Assembly (NCBI GenBank): GCA_903813345.2
Contig: CAIIXF020000003.1
Coordinates: 1,105,621 to 1,169,620, forward strand
Length of the DNA stretch: 64,000 nt
From: Owenia fusiformis
Taxonomy: Eukaryota > Annelida > Polychaeta > Sabellida > Oweniidae
Direction: 5' to 3'
Each line of letters begins with the position of its first letter. Positions within the stretch are counted from its first letter, which is position 1. Positions 32,607 to 43,570 of the stretch are shown here, piece after piece. The position numbers were made by a program, and so were the translations under genes. A model generated the notes under the pieces. It did no database searches, was not told the origin of the DNA, and was given only the letters and a program-made list of their open reading frames with translations.

Positions 32607-35600
32607 ACTCTAAGAGCGAGGAGGAAAATTCTTAATAAATGGAGTATAGTTGGTTTGGCAGCATTTTCAGTTAGGGGGAAGTCTTGGATGAAAATTCTAC
32701 CTAGGTGATAGCTTCACAGAGTGGTACATAATTCTTTTTTTTCAGGGGTTAGCCCCCCACCCCCCCAAAAACACCCCACCCCGGTAAAATAATTTTTTCA
32801 TTCTCAATAACTTTAGATATCTTGATGTTTGTAAGTTACATACATAGACATTATATATATGAATCATTTGAAAAATAAATAATGCCAATCACTCCTACAG
32901 AATCTGAATAATAGTACAAAGTGTGTACCCTAGGGGGCAAATTCGTGACCCATTTTCTTACTATTTAGAGCCTCACTTTTCAATTAGACACTGGAAAACA
33001 TTGGAAAAATTCATGTGAAGTGCCCAGTAGCAGGCCTATGAGCCCTGAAAGGTTCAAACTAATTGAATCAGTAGGAGCCAAGAAAAAAATTGTTGATTTT
33101 TTGAAAATTTTGACATTTTCGAGATGGGTGATTTTGTGTATGACTATAGCTGACGCTTATAGTTTCTAGATCCATCCCTCTTTGATGTTAAATATGTTTT
33201 TAAAGTGTAGAACTAAGATGTAAAAAAAATTAAAATGGGTTTTTAAGTCCAAAATTTGAAGAATTGTACAATATCAGGTCTGAATTTACGAATTTCAGGT
33301 ATGACCTTGGATGACCCTTATGTTTTTTATATCTGTCCCTCTTTGATGATATTTATGGTTTTTTAGTAACAAACTAAGTTGTAAAATACAATTTAGATGG
33401 ATTTTAAGAAGGTTTAAGGATTTTAACAAGTCAAAATTTAAAGAATTGTACCATATCAGGTCTGAATTTATGAATTTCAGGTAAGACCTTGGGTAAGCCT
33501 TATATTTTTTACTTCAGTCCCTCTTTGATGATATGTATTGTTTTGTAGTGTGGAACTAGGATGTAAAAAACAATTAAGATAGATTTTAAGATGGTTTTAG
33601 GATTTTCACAAGTTCAAAATTTGAAAAATTGTACAATATTAGGTCTGCAATTAACACATTTCAAGTATAACCTTGGTTGGTCCTCATGTTTTTTACACCT
33701 ATCCCTTTTTCATGATATATTTGGTTTAGTAGTGTTGAAATAATATGTATGACATAATTTGGATGGGTTTTAAAAAAACTAAATGTTTAAACAAGTTCAA
33801 AATCTTGGCGAATTGTGCAATATCAGATCTGAAATTAACAGATTTCAAGTATAACCTTTGTTGGCCCTTATGTTTTTAACATCCCTTTTTGATGATATAT
33901 ATGGTTTAGCAGTGTGGAACTAAAAGGTAAAACATAATTAAAATGGGTTTTAAGGAGGTTTAAGGTTTTAAACAAGTTCAAAACTTGACAAATTGTACAA
34001 TGTGAGACCTGAAATAAACAAATTTCAGGTATAGCCTTAGATGAGCCTTATGTTTTTTACATATATCTCTCTATGATAACATATATGGTTTTGTAGTATG
34101 GAACTAAAGTGTAAATCATAATTTAGATGGGTTTTAAGGAAGTTTTAGGTTCTAAAGAGGTTCAAAACTTGACAAATTGTACAATATCAGGTCTGAATTT
34201 AACAAATTTCAGGTATAGATTTGAACGATCCTCATGCTCTTTACATTCTAAACCTCTTTGATGATTTACATGGTTCTGTAGTGTGGGACTAAAATGTAAA
34301 ACATAATTTAGGAATTTTGGGTTTTAAAGAAGTTTAACCCTATGTCTGCAGGGGAGGGGGGTCAAATTGACCTACCCCTCTGTTTTTTAAATGGTACTTT
34401 TTGCAAGTTTTCCTTGTGCCATCATTATTATTTTTAGCTTGAGCCTCAGATAAATGACACCTTTTGGTGTAAAGATCAAGGTGATTGGGGGTAGAGGTGC
34501 AAAGTTATGATAGTCCGAAGTTGATCCCAATAAAAATGAAATTTATGAAATATTGATGGTAACCCTGTTTTTAATACTATAAAAAATGCAAAATGATGAT
34601 AATTTCTAGATAATCATTTAGCAATAAGTAATAAATATAAACCTCCTTAAAACCCCAAATTCCTAAATTTTGTTTTACATTTTAGTTCACACTACAAAAC
34701 CATGTAAATCATCAAAGAGGTTAAGAATTTCAGACCTAATATTGTACAATTTGTATTGTTTTGAACTTCTTGAAAACCTTAAAGAGAGAATCAGATCCAG
34801 CAAGCAGCCAAACAAAAAATTGTTTAAATTTTTGAATATTTCTGGCTTATGTCATTCCTTTTCATGTCTATTTGCTAAAAATCCCCAAAGTGCACACTTT
34901 AGTGTAGGAAAATTAAAGATTTCTACAATAATGTATTATTTTTCCATAAGAATGGTTACCATTCTTATTATTTTGGGAGTATTTAAACACTTTTCCCCCA
35001 TTTTTGAACTTTGAATCCATTATAACTTCATCAGTTTTTATATTTAACACATCATGAATCTTTTCAAAGATATTGTATTTTAGATTGTAAGGAATAGATT
35101 GGTAGGTGAATTGGACATGTTGCTTGTAATTTTATCACCCCTATAGATCTGATTCTGCCTTTTAACTTCCTTAAAACCGATCGATCTAAATTATGTTTTA
35201 CATTTTAGTTCCATACTAATAAACCATATATATCATCATTAAGAGAGATATATACCTGAAATTTGTTAATGTCAGATATGATATTGTACAATTTGTCAAG
35301 TTTTGAACAGCTTTAAAACCTTAAACCTTCTCAAAACTCATCTAAATTATGTTAGTTCCACACTACTATATATTACCAACCATATATTATATAATCATTG
35401 AGAGATAGATGTAAAAAACGAATAAGGGCCATCCAAAGTTATACCTAAAATTAATAAATTCCAGACATGTTATTGTACAATTCTTCATATTTTTAACTTG
35501 TTTAAAACCTAAAACTTGTTTAAAACCTGTCTAACTTATGTTTGATATCTTAGTTCAACACTACTAAACCATATATGCCATCAAAAAGGATAGGTGTAAA

Positions 35601-37786
35601 AAAAACATAAGGCATGTCCAAGGTAATACCAAAAATTCATTAATATCAGCTCTGATATTGTACAATTTGTAAAAATTTGAACTTGTTGAAATCCTTAAAC
35701 TTCTTTACATATTAGCTCCACACTACTAAACAATATATACATGTACATATATCATCAAAAAGGGATAGATGTTAAAAATATAAGGGCCAAGCAAGATTAT
35801 ACTTTAAATTAATTAATTTCTGATATTGTACAATACGCCAAGATTTTGAACTTGTTTAAAACGTTAAGCTTCTTTAAAACCTATCTAAATTATGTTTTAC
35901 ATATTTCCACACTACTAAACCAAATATATCATGAAAAGGGGATAGGTTTAAAAAACATATGGGCCAACCAAGGTTATACTTGAAATTTGTTAATTGCAGA
36001 CTTGATATTGTACAAGTCTTCAAATTGTTTAATCCTTGAACCTTCTTAAAATGCATCTAAATTATTTTTTACATCATAGTTCCACACTATAAAACCATAC
36101 ATATCATCAAAGAGAGACAGATGTAGAGAATATAAGGCTCATCCAAGGTCTTACCTAAAATTTGCAAATTCAGACCTGATATTGTACAATTCTTCAAAAC
36201 TTGTTGGGATCCTAAAACCTTCTCAAAATTCATCTAAAGTATATTTTACATCTTAGTTCCATACCATAAAACCAGGAATATCATCAAAGGGGGATATAGA
36301 TGTAAAATATAGATGTAAAAAACAAAAGGGTCGTCCATGGTCATACGTGAAACTCAAAAATACAGATCTGATATTATACAATTCTTCAAATCTTGGACCC
36401 ATTAAAATCCTTAAACACTCTTCAAAACCATCTTAATCATTTTTGCATCTTCGATCCACACTACAAAACAATACATATCATCAAAGAGTGACAGCTGTAA
36501 AAATATAAGGCCCATCCAAGGTCTTACCTGAAATTCGTAAATTCAGACCTGATATTGTACAATTCTTCAAATTTTGAACTCATTAAGATCCTTAAACCTT
36601 CTTAAAATTCATCTACATTATATCTTACATCTTAGTTCCACACTATAAAACCATGAATATCATCAAAGACGGAAGGATGTAAAAAACGTAAGGCTCGTCC
36701 AAGGTCATACCAGAAATTCATAAATTCAGACCTGATATTATACAATTCTTCAAATTTTGGACTCATTTAAAATCCTTAAACCTTCAAATCGCTCTAAATT
36801 ATTTTTACTCATTAGTTTCACACTACAAAACCATACATATCATCAAAGAGGGATAGATGTAAAAAATATAAAGCTCATCGAAGGTCTTACCTGAAATTCA
36901 TAAATTCAGACCTTATATTGTACAATTCTTCAAATTTTGGATTTGTTAAAATCTTTAAAACACCTTAAAAACCATCTTAATTATTTTGTACATCTTATTT
37001 CCATACTACAAAACCATAAATATCATCAAAAGGGGACAGATGTAAAAAATCTAAGGCTCATCCAAGGTCTTACCTAAAATTCGTAAATTCAGACCTGATA
37101 TTGTACAATTCTTCGAATTTTGCACTTGTTTAAAACTTTTTACTTCCTTAAAACCCATTTTAATTATTTTTTACATCTTAGTTCCATACTTCAAAACCAT
37201 ATTTATTATCAAAGAGGGATAGATCTAGAAACCATAGGCCTCAGCTATAGTCATACACAAAATCACGCCTCTCAAATATGTCAAATTTTTCAAAAAATCA
37301 ACAGTTTTTTTCTTGGCTCCTACTGATTCAATTAATTTGAACCTTTCAGGGCTTATAGGTCTGCTACTGGGCACTTCAGGTGAATTTTTCCAATGTCTTC
37401 CAGTGTCTGATTGAAAAGTGAGGCACTAAATAGTAAGAAAATGGGTCACGAATTTGCCCCCTGGGGTACACACTTTGTACTATTATTCAAATTCTGTAGG
37501 AGTGATTGGCATTATTTATTTTTCAAATGATTCATATATATAATGTCTATGTGTGTAACTTACAAACATCAAGATATCTAAAATTATTGAGAATGAAAAA
37601 ATTATTTTCCGGGGGTGGGGTGTTTTTGGGGGGTGGGGGGCTAACCCCTGAAAAAAAAGAATTATGTACCACTCTGTGAAGCTATCACCTAGGTAGAATT
37701 TTCATCCAAGACTTCCCTCTAACTGAAAATGCTGCCAAACCAACTATACTCCATTTATTAAGAATTTTCCTCCTCGCTCTTAGAGT
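32607..37786. mobile_element. 5180-bp foldback-type element with tandem monomers in both arms
   Basis: Ends are long inverted repeats starting ACTCTAAGAGCGAGGAGG (32607) and mirrored at 37769-37786. The outer ~550 bp of each arm pair closely. Inward, the left arm (about 33130-34340) has about 7 and the right arm (about 34670-37240) about 13 copies of a ~182-bp monomer. These are recognised by TCCCTCTTTGATGATAT, GTGTGGAACTAA and GAATTGTACAATATCAGGTC, in opposite orientation in the two arms. The middle (~34345-34640 and ~34770-35120) is not repeated, apart from resemblance of 34430-34600 to 43910-44000. Flanking AGT (32604-32606 and 37787-37789) is a 3-bp target duplication: the paralogue reads ATGCAGTAGACAAAAC uninterrupted. 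No transposase is encoded. Architecture resembles foldback (FB) elements; superfamily unknown. Confidence 0.85.
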
Positions 37787-37789
37787 AGT

Positions 37790-38342
37790 AGACAAAACAT
37801 TGAAATGTGAACACTGTGAAAAATGTTTCAGTCAACCTAGTAGTTTAAAGAGACATATTAGAATTCACACTGGAGAAAGACCTTTTAAATGTGAACATTG
37901 TGAAAAATGTTTTAGTCAATCTAGTTGTTTAAAGAGACACATTAGAACTCATAAAGAAGAAAGACTTTATAAATGAGAACATTGCAAAAACTGTGTTGTT
38001 CTGTTTAGTAATTTAAAAACACACAATATAATTCACATTGGAGAAAGAACATTTAAATGAGAACAATGCGAAAAATAATTCGTAAAATCACAGAAGAGAC
38101 AGCAAGCAGAAGAAGTACCTTTTAAATGTAATTATTGTGAAAAATGTTTTCATTAATTTAAGTTTAAAGTATCTAGTGATTTAAAGCACATATGATAGGA
38201 ACTCATACTGAAGAAAAACATTTTCAAATTGAACATTGTGAAAGATGTTTTGGTCTATCTTGTATTTTAAGGACACATATGAGAACTCACACTACACTGG
38301 AGAAAGTCCCTTTTACACTGAGAATAAATATTTTGGTGAATC
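37790..38342 (+). pseudogene. Zinc-finger 3' end and decayed fingers after the foldback element
   Basis: 37790-37976 encodes the last two fingers ([20 protein letters not shown], then one more) and ends HKEERLYK-stop at 37974-37976, the same terminus as the paralogue's KEERLNK. Beyond it, degenerate fingers continue with stops (FSNLKTHNI-type and HCERCFGLSCILRTHMRTH pieces), matching the decayed tail of the other arm (17800-18000). Confidence 0.8.
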
Positions 38343-38344
38343 TA

Positions 38345-38910
38345 CAGGGTATCAGAAAACAATATCGTGTCATACCTCATTTGAAAGATAATTTAATTCT
38401 GGAGTTACTCATCAAATTTCATTTAATAAAATTTTATATTAAAAAAGTTACATTGTTTCAAAGTGCTACTTCGGTACTTTGCTGTTCTGTTACTGGTTAA
38501 AGGTCAAATCTTCAGGAAGGGGAATATGAAAGAATTAGCTCAGATTTCAACTGCCCTGAACAAATGGGTATAGATCTGAAAACAGGGTAAAGGAATTGAT
38601 AGACAGAGCTTGAAAAAGATACAGTAAGGATGTAATTCTCAAGATTGTGATGAAAGTGCTGAGATGATTATGCAATGCTACACCTTTATCTGATTTTTTA
38701 TTGAAATCATATCCATCCAGATAAGCTGCTGTTCGAGCAGCAACTAGTGGTCATACCAACTTCCAAGAATCATCTGATATAAAGCTGAAATTTCTCAGGT
38801 AACTCCAGAATTACATTGTCTTTAAAATGAGATATGACACACCATGTAACATCTGAACATTAAGTACTTTTTGCTGTAGAGGGGGGTGCCGTTATTTTTT
38901 TGACACTCTG
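38345..38910. mobile_element. 566-bp TIR element, TA target duplication (Tc1/mariner-like MITE)
   Basis: Bounded by CAGGGTATCAGAAAAC and the complement of CAGAGTGTCAAAAAAA, with TA at 38343-38344 and 38911-38912. A second inverted pair (ATTCTGGAGTTAC at ~38396, mirrored at ~38800) lies inside. Removing it rejoins a zinc-finger remnant in frame (FGES then SINLKTHIKIRTAER), which shows insertion into the decayed array. Non-coding; CAGGGTGTC-type ends and TA fit Tc1/mariner relatives. Confidence 0.7.
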
Positions 38911-38912
38911 TA

Positions 38913-39490
38913 GTATTAATTTGAAGACACATATAAAAATTCGCACTGCAGAAAGACATTTTAATGTGAAACTCTGAAAAGTTTCAGTACATCACCTGTT
39001 AAGTCCTAGTTTAACTTGGTCCCACAAATCTGACAGATTTTCTTATATGTAGTTCGTCTTGTGAAAAAGACCATCATAAAATGTTATCAGGAATACAGTC
39101 ATAAGTGTAGCCAGGCATAGACCATCGAGGCAAGTGCATTGCAAAAAATTAGAGAAATAACTTTTCAGAATTAACTTTTAAACTTTGGAAACAAGTACAA
39201 AGGTAGTAACGTATCTCATTTTGCCTCATTAAATCTTAGATCCTGTCTACGTCCTTGGTAGTTCAACAAGTTAAACCCAATACCACAGCTTTCATTTATT
39301 AATCTGAAAGTTCTTGTGCCGTGATTTAAACCCAGGGCGGGCCATAAGATATGTCACATAAGAAATAAGGCCCAGACTAGGTTTAACTTGTTGAACTACG
39401 TCCTTGGTAGTAGCTCAAATAAAAATGGGTGAACTATTTTGGGAAAGACTTTTGAGATATCAACATTGTGAAAGTGTTTCACCTTTAGTG
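38913..39490 (+). pseudogene. Last zinc-finger remnants of the right arm
   Basis: LKTHIKIRTAERHF is encoded at 38925-38970 and ERLLRYQHCESV around 39445-39480. The latter aligns with the minus-strand remnant near 16090 in the left arm. Between them lies unrelated sequence and a 134-bp element. Confidence 0.6.
39262..39395. mobile_element. 134-bp TIR element with 15-bp flanking direct repeat
   Basis: Ends TTCAACAAGTTAAACC and its complement; flanks CTACGTCCTTGGTAG at 39247-39261 and 39396-39410 are identical. The interior GGGCCATAAGATATGTCACA, then AAGGCCCAGACTAGG, matches the 60-bp element at 46799-46858. A 15-bp duplication is unusually long for a DNA MITE. Confidence 0.6.
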
Positions 39491-39511
39491 TATCTAGTAT
39501 TTCACTATATT

Positions 39512-40224
39512 CACGGGGTACCATCGAATAATTTTGGCAACGTACCGGAGAACGACATTTTACTAAGAAATGGCAATAATTTAGCACAATATATTTTTTA
39601 ACTAGAGTTCTATTTTGATTTTGACAAAAGTAAGTATTCCATGCAATAACGTAACCGGAGCAGATCAGTTGAATTATTTCATCAAAAAAATTAAAATATA
39701 TGATTTAAAGCACATATACTAATTTAAAAACATACGGGATTGTTCGAATGCGTATTTATTAATATATATGCTTTAAATCATATATTTTAATTCAACTGAT
39801 CTGCTCCGGTTACGTTCCCAGCTCCGGTTACGTTCCTAAGTAATGTTTTTAAAACTTTTTTTTTAATTAAACAAATCAGAGTCGTGTGAATCAGAAATAA
39901 CAGAATTATTCAATAGTATAAGGACTATTCTGTACTTTTTTCAAAAGTCTATACTTAAATGTTGTAAAAAGTTATAATCGAAAAACCATCTTTCGGAGTA
40001 AAGTCCGACTGCGCCGATTTCAATAACTTCGTACTTGATCAGAACTGGGTTCCAACAGAATTCCTACAAAGTCATGAATGAAATAGCCATTGCATGGAAT
40101 ACTTACTTTTGTCAAAATCAAAGTAGAACTGTAGTTAAAAAATATATTGTGCTAAAGTATTGCCATTTCTTAGTAAAATGTCGTTCTCCGGTACGTTGCC
40201 AAAATTATTCGATGGTACCCCGTG
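39512..40224. mobile_element. 713-bp palindromic element with ~135-bp TIRs, nested hairpin
   Basis: CACGGGGTACCATCGAATAA (39512) is mirrored to 40224, and the arms pair for about 135 bp. ATATT flanks both sides (39507-39511, 40225-40229) as a likely 5-bp target duplication. Inside, GTAACCGGAGCAGATCAGTT (39649) and its mirror (~39795-39815) form a second palindrome around ATATGATTTAAAGCA. No coding sequence. Confidence 0.65.
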
Positions 40225-40279
40225 ATATTGTATAAAGTTATATTGTACATGAACTGCACGTTTATTGGAAGAAATCATT

Positions 40280-40640
40280 AATAAAATGTTTAAATAAGAT
40301 AGTTGGCATTACAGATTGGAATGTTTGATTGGAGTTTCATGGTATTATGCAGGAAGTGACAAATCAGGAAATTACAAAACATGCTGGATTTTTGACCTTT
40401 ACGAAAGTACAGCTTTTAGCTATTTTTCAGTCACATTTTCAGAGGACTGAATGGGATATATATAATGGTCGTTCTGAGTCTAGCAAAATTGACATTAAGG
40501 TAAAAGTAGGAACCTTGTTATCTTAGTTCAAAAATATAACATTTTTTACTATGAGGCCTTAAAATATTTGATTATGGAATATAAAGAGTTATTTTTGGAA
40601 AATAAAAAGATAAACTAAGTTTGTACTAAGATCAATCTCA
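40280..40640 (+). repeat. Dispersed family b, right-arm copy
   Basis: Inverted match of 15500-15960 (AATAAAATGTTTAAATAA, CAGTCACATTTTCAGAGG, TTAAAATATTTGATTATGGA). It marks the outer end of the right arm of the inverted duplication. Confidence 0.65.
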
Positions 40641-40837
40641 GAATCTCTTATTATCTTGCACAAAAACATCCCTTTTGTTATTTTGACTACAAAACTTCTG
40701 ATATTTCCCCACAAAACACGATTAGTAAGACCGTCAACCCCTGAAATGTTATTTTGCTAACTTTTTGAGGTCACCTGACCATGACAGTTTTGACGTACCG
40801 TGTGCCAAGATATTCTGGCGCTTAATTGAAAAGTTGT

Positions 40838-41672
40838 TGCAAACTACAACGTAGTCTTGCTCAAAGACTGTATCCACCCCCCCCCCCCCATCACGTTCGC
40901 TCTCTTTACCTGGCAATATACAGGCCCGAAAGTATGCCCCCCCCCCCCCTAGGCAGGCATACACCAATGTCCCCATAGTATGTGTCATATATCACTTTAA
41001 CGCTTATCCAAAGTTACATTGATTTGCCAAGTATCATGGTTCAACTCACAAATGGGAAAAAGTTACAGGCATTTCAAAACTTAGTGTTTGGCCAAAATTA
41101 AAGTTAAATTCAGTATCCTGGAAACAGCGCTAACCTCAGTGTGACCAAAAAATGTGGATGCTATCGTCAAAGAGAGGATGGATATTGAGTTGTAAAAAGA
41201 GGCTAGTGAGGGTAGATACTCCAAGGAAATTCTTCTAAAATGTCTTAAAAAGGTTTTATGAGCATTACAAAATGCGATACCCCTATTTGAAGTGCATTTA
41301 AGGTCATGTCTGAAAAGAATTGCTGCTGTTAACATGGCCAAAGGAGACACGCTGACTATTAATTTTGTGTAAAACTAAGCTTTAATTTTGGTAAAACACT
41401 ACATTTTGAAATGCCTGTAACTTTTTCCCGTTTGTGGGTTGAACCATGATACTTGGCAAATCAATGTAACTTTGGACAAGCTTTAAAATGATATATGACA
41501 CATACTATGGGGACATTGGTGTATGTCTGCCTAGGGGGGGGGGCATACTTTCGGGCCTGTATATTGCCAGGTAAAGAGAGCGAACGGGCATACTTTCGGG
41601 ACACCCTGTACAAAGAGAAGGATAAAGGGGGGGGAGTACAGGGTATTTTAAGCAAGACTAACTACAACGAAG
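40838..41672. mobile_element. Palindromic TIR element (~835 bp) with coding remnant in its centre
   Basis: Arms of about 250 bp mirror each other. Examples are AAGTTACATTGATTTGCCAA (41010) with its complement at about 41454, GCGAACG ends, and CAGGCCCGAAAGTATGCC with its mirror. The C-runs (40873, 40939) mirror G-runs (41535, 41625). The right arm carries a ~45-bp extra piece including CATACTTTCGGGACACCC. The non-paired centre is 41091-41390. Confidence 0.65.
41091..41372 (+). pseudogene. Decayed coding segment of unknown family inside the palindromic element
   Basis: One plus frame runs 93 codons with three internal stops (TGA 41142, TAA 41193, TGA 41259) before TAA 41370. It keeps strongly protein-like, helix-forming text: ALTSV, NVDAIVKERMDIEL, KEASEGRYSKEILLKCLKKV, LFEVHLRSCLKRIAAVNMAK. 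The antisense open frame of 89 codons is its shadow. I cannot name the family; it could be a transposase remnant or a captured host exon. Confidence 0.4.
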
Positions 41673-42540
41673 GCTGAACCAAAGTATAAGTGTACTTTAA
41701 TTTTACATTCGCACGCATTCCAAATGCCAAATATATATTTTTAATTGATCGAACTTCACAAAAGAAATTCTTCTGGAAAGAGGACTGCAATATTATTCAT
41801 AAAGTTTCAACCGCATATCGATAACTGAAATTTCTTACGGACATCAGACCAATGGTTCGCAGCTAGGCCACCTGAATTTATATTTTGTGCCCCAAGTCAC
41901 GCTCAGAATTCTTATAAAGTAAGGTCTTGGCTTTAGTTTGAGTATGGCAGCTTGGCCTGACCTCGACTATGAATGTGATATTGGGTCTAAAGGTCATGGC
42001 GTCCCGTAAAACTCTTGCCCGTATCCAGCTTTTGCCACGGGGGAGCTTTTTGACAAGTTTGGCTAAAATCTTCCGAAAAGTGTTTATGATGATTATAGGC
42101 GTTCAAAAGAAAAATTGAAAGCCCATGGAATGATGAAAAACTGAATGATTTTGAAAATAATTCTAGCCAGGGGAGCTTCTTCCCCCGGCATCACTTGGAT
42201 ACGCATCTAGTCATGCGTTCTATGTCAAATATAAAGCGGCCTAGTTTGTGGGACGAGGGGGACTAGTGGCCTAAAGCTTAGTGCCCAAGCTTCCTCGAAC
42301 AATCGTCAGTGATTATATGTCAGGTAAAGTATATTTAGTTGATCCTAGGATGATGATATTGGCCTGTCATTTCCTATTTTCATTTTGAGTAAAGGCCTGA
42401 CATCCCGATCTTGTAACAGACCTTCTCCCTTACATATGAGTCACGGTAGGGACCCCTACTCTTGGGTAGTGGTCCATGATATGTTCTTCATCAACAGCCT
42501 TGTGATCATAGGGAAAGGGAGGGGGGTTAATTCAAGTAGA
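41673..42540. other. Intergenic; one possible MITE fragment
   Basis: No gene. About 42005-42190 (CCGTATCCAGCTTTTGCCAC … CCAGGGGAGCTTCTTCCCCC) has the look of a 'TAGCCAGC' family fragment with G/C-rich ends, but no clean termini were found. Confidence 0.35.
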
Positions 42541-43112
42541 TATCGGGTTGTCTCCGATTGTGTTATGCGGTTGTCTCCAGTTGGAATAAGTTAGTTGAGC
42601 ATATCGTTATCAAAGTTTCCTTGTGGTTTATTGGTTGTGCCTGATTGTGTTTTGATGGGCTGATTAAATCGATTAGTATTTAGTTTGAGCCTGGTTGTGT
42701 AATGGTGGGTTACTGTCAGGTAGATATTGCCGAAGTGTTGTGTCAGTTTAGGAGTCGGTTGTCCTTTGATAGTTGCTAGTCTTGTGAATAAGTATCGGGT
42801 TGTGTCTCATTGTGTTTTGTTAAATTTATACTGGGTTGTGTTCTCTTGTGAATAGGTTATGCTGGTTGGGTAGCTGGTTGTGGCTAGTCGGGTGAGGTAT
42901 CTGGTTGTGTCTGATTGTGTTATGTGATTGGCGTTCATAGAATTTATGATTAACATTTATGATGGTCTCAGGTTGCGTATATTGATATTACAGTTTGGTT
43001 GTGTTTTATTGCTTGTGCGCCTGATTTTGTTTTGATTGTTTGGTTTTGGGTTTTGGAAAATTGTGTTCTCTTACTTGAACGATGGGTTGTGTTTGGTTTT
43101 GTTGGTTTCACA
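42541..43112 (+). repeat. Degenerate GT-rich repeat
   Basis: Words such as GGTTGTGTCTGATTGTGTTA, CTGGTTGTG and TTGATGGG recur irregularly every 20-60 bases, giving strong T/G strand bias. Cryptic or eroded minisatellite; not coding. Confidence 0.55.
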
Positions 43113-43204
43113 ATCAATTATCAAATGCTTTTAGCAAATCATTTATTTTCTTAGGATTCAACGGATCCTTGTTACACCCAACAAAGTGTTCGTTTTGACA
43201 TAAA

Positions 43205-43570
43205 TCAGCATAATCCATCCATAGATCTTTCGGCCTTTCAATGATTTAATTTTCGGGATATTTTGCTAAAATCACCCATTGGCCGCCATTATAAACTTGA
43301 AAAAACTCAAATCCTCATTTCATATCATTCGTTAAGTGATCTAAACAACTCCAATCGCTTAGGATTCAATGGATTCTAAGAGATCAAAGCTTATACAGGG
43401 CAATATGTTCACAACCCCCGTTTCAATATTTGACGCATAATCTCAGTTCGGCCTTTTAGGTTATAAATTTGTCAATATTTTGATTTTCGACCATTAATGA
43501 CGTATTTGGATCCGAGATTCATTGTCCCGGGATTCATGACGCTATTTCCACTATTCTACGCCATGCGGTT
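43205..43570 (+). repeat. Dispersed repeat, copy 1 (copy 2 at 45437-45712)
   Basis: AATCCATCCATAGATCTTTC … TTTAATTTTCGGGAT (43211-43260) and GATTCATGACGCTATTTCCA (43531) both recur at 45440-45490 and 45667-45690 in the same orientation and order. The sequence between the two blocks differs. Confidence 0.6.

Noticed and set aside
34670-35014. 114-codon frame inside the foldback element as a possible transposase
   Set aside because: Starts at TTG, is AT-rich low-complexity text, overlaps monomer sequence and shows no transposase motif.
41081-41350. 89-codon minus-strand open frame
   Set aside because: It is antisense to the more protein-like plus-strand remnant at 41091-41372 and has no recognisable motif.
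42541-43112. Possible telomere-like (TTAGGG-type) tract
   Set aside because: The words are irregular GGTTGTG/GATTGTG and never form a clean telomeric hexamer array.
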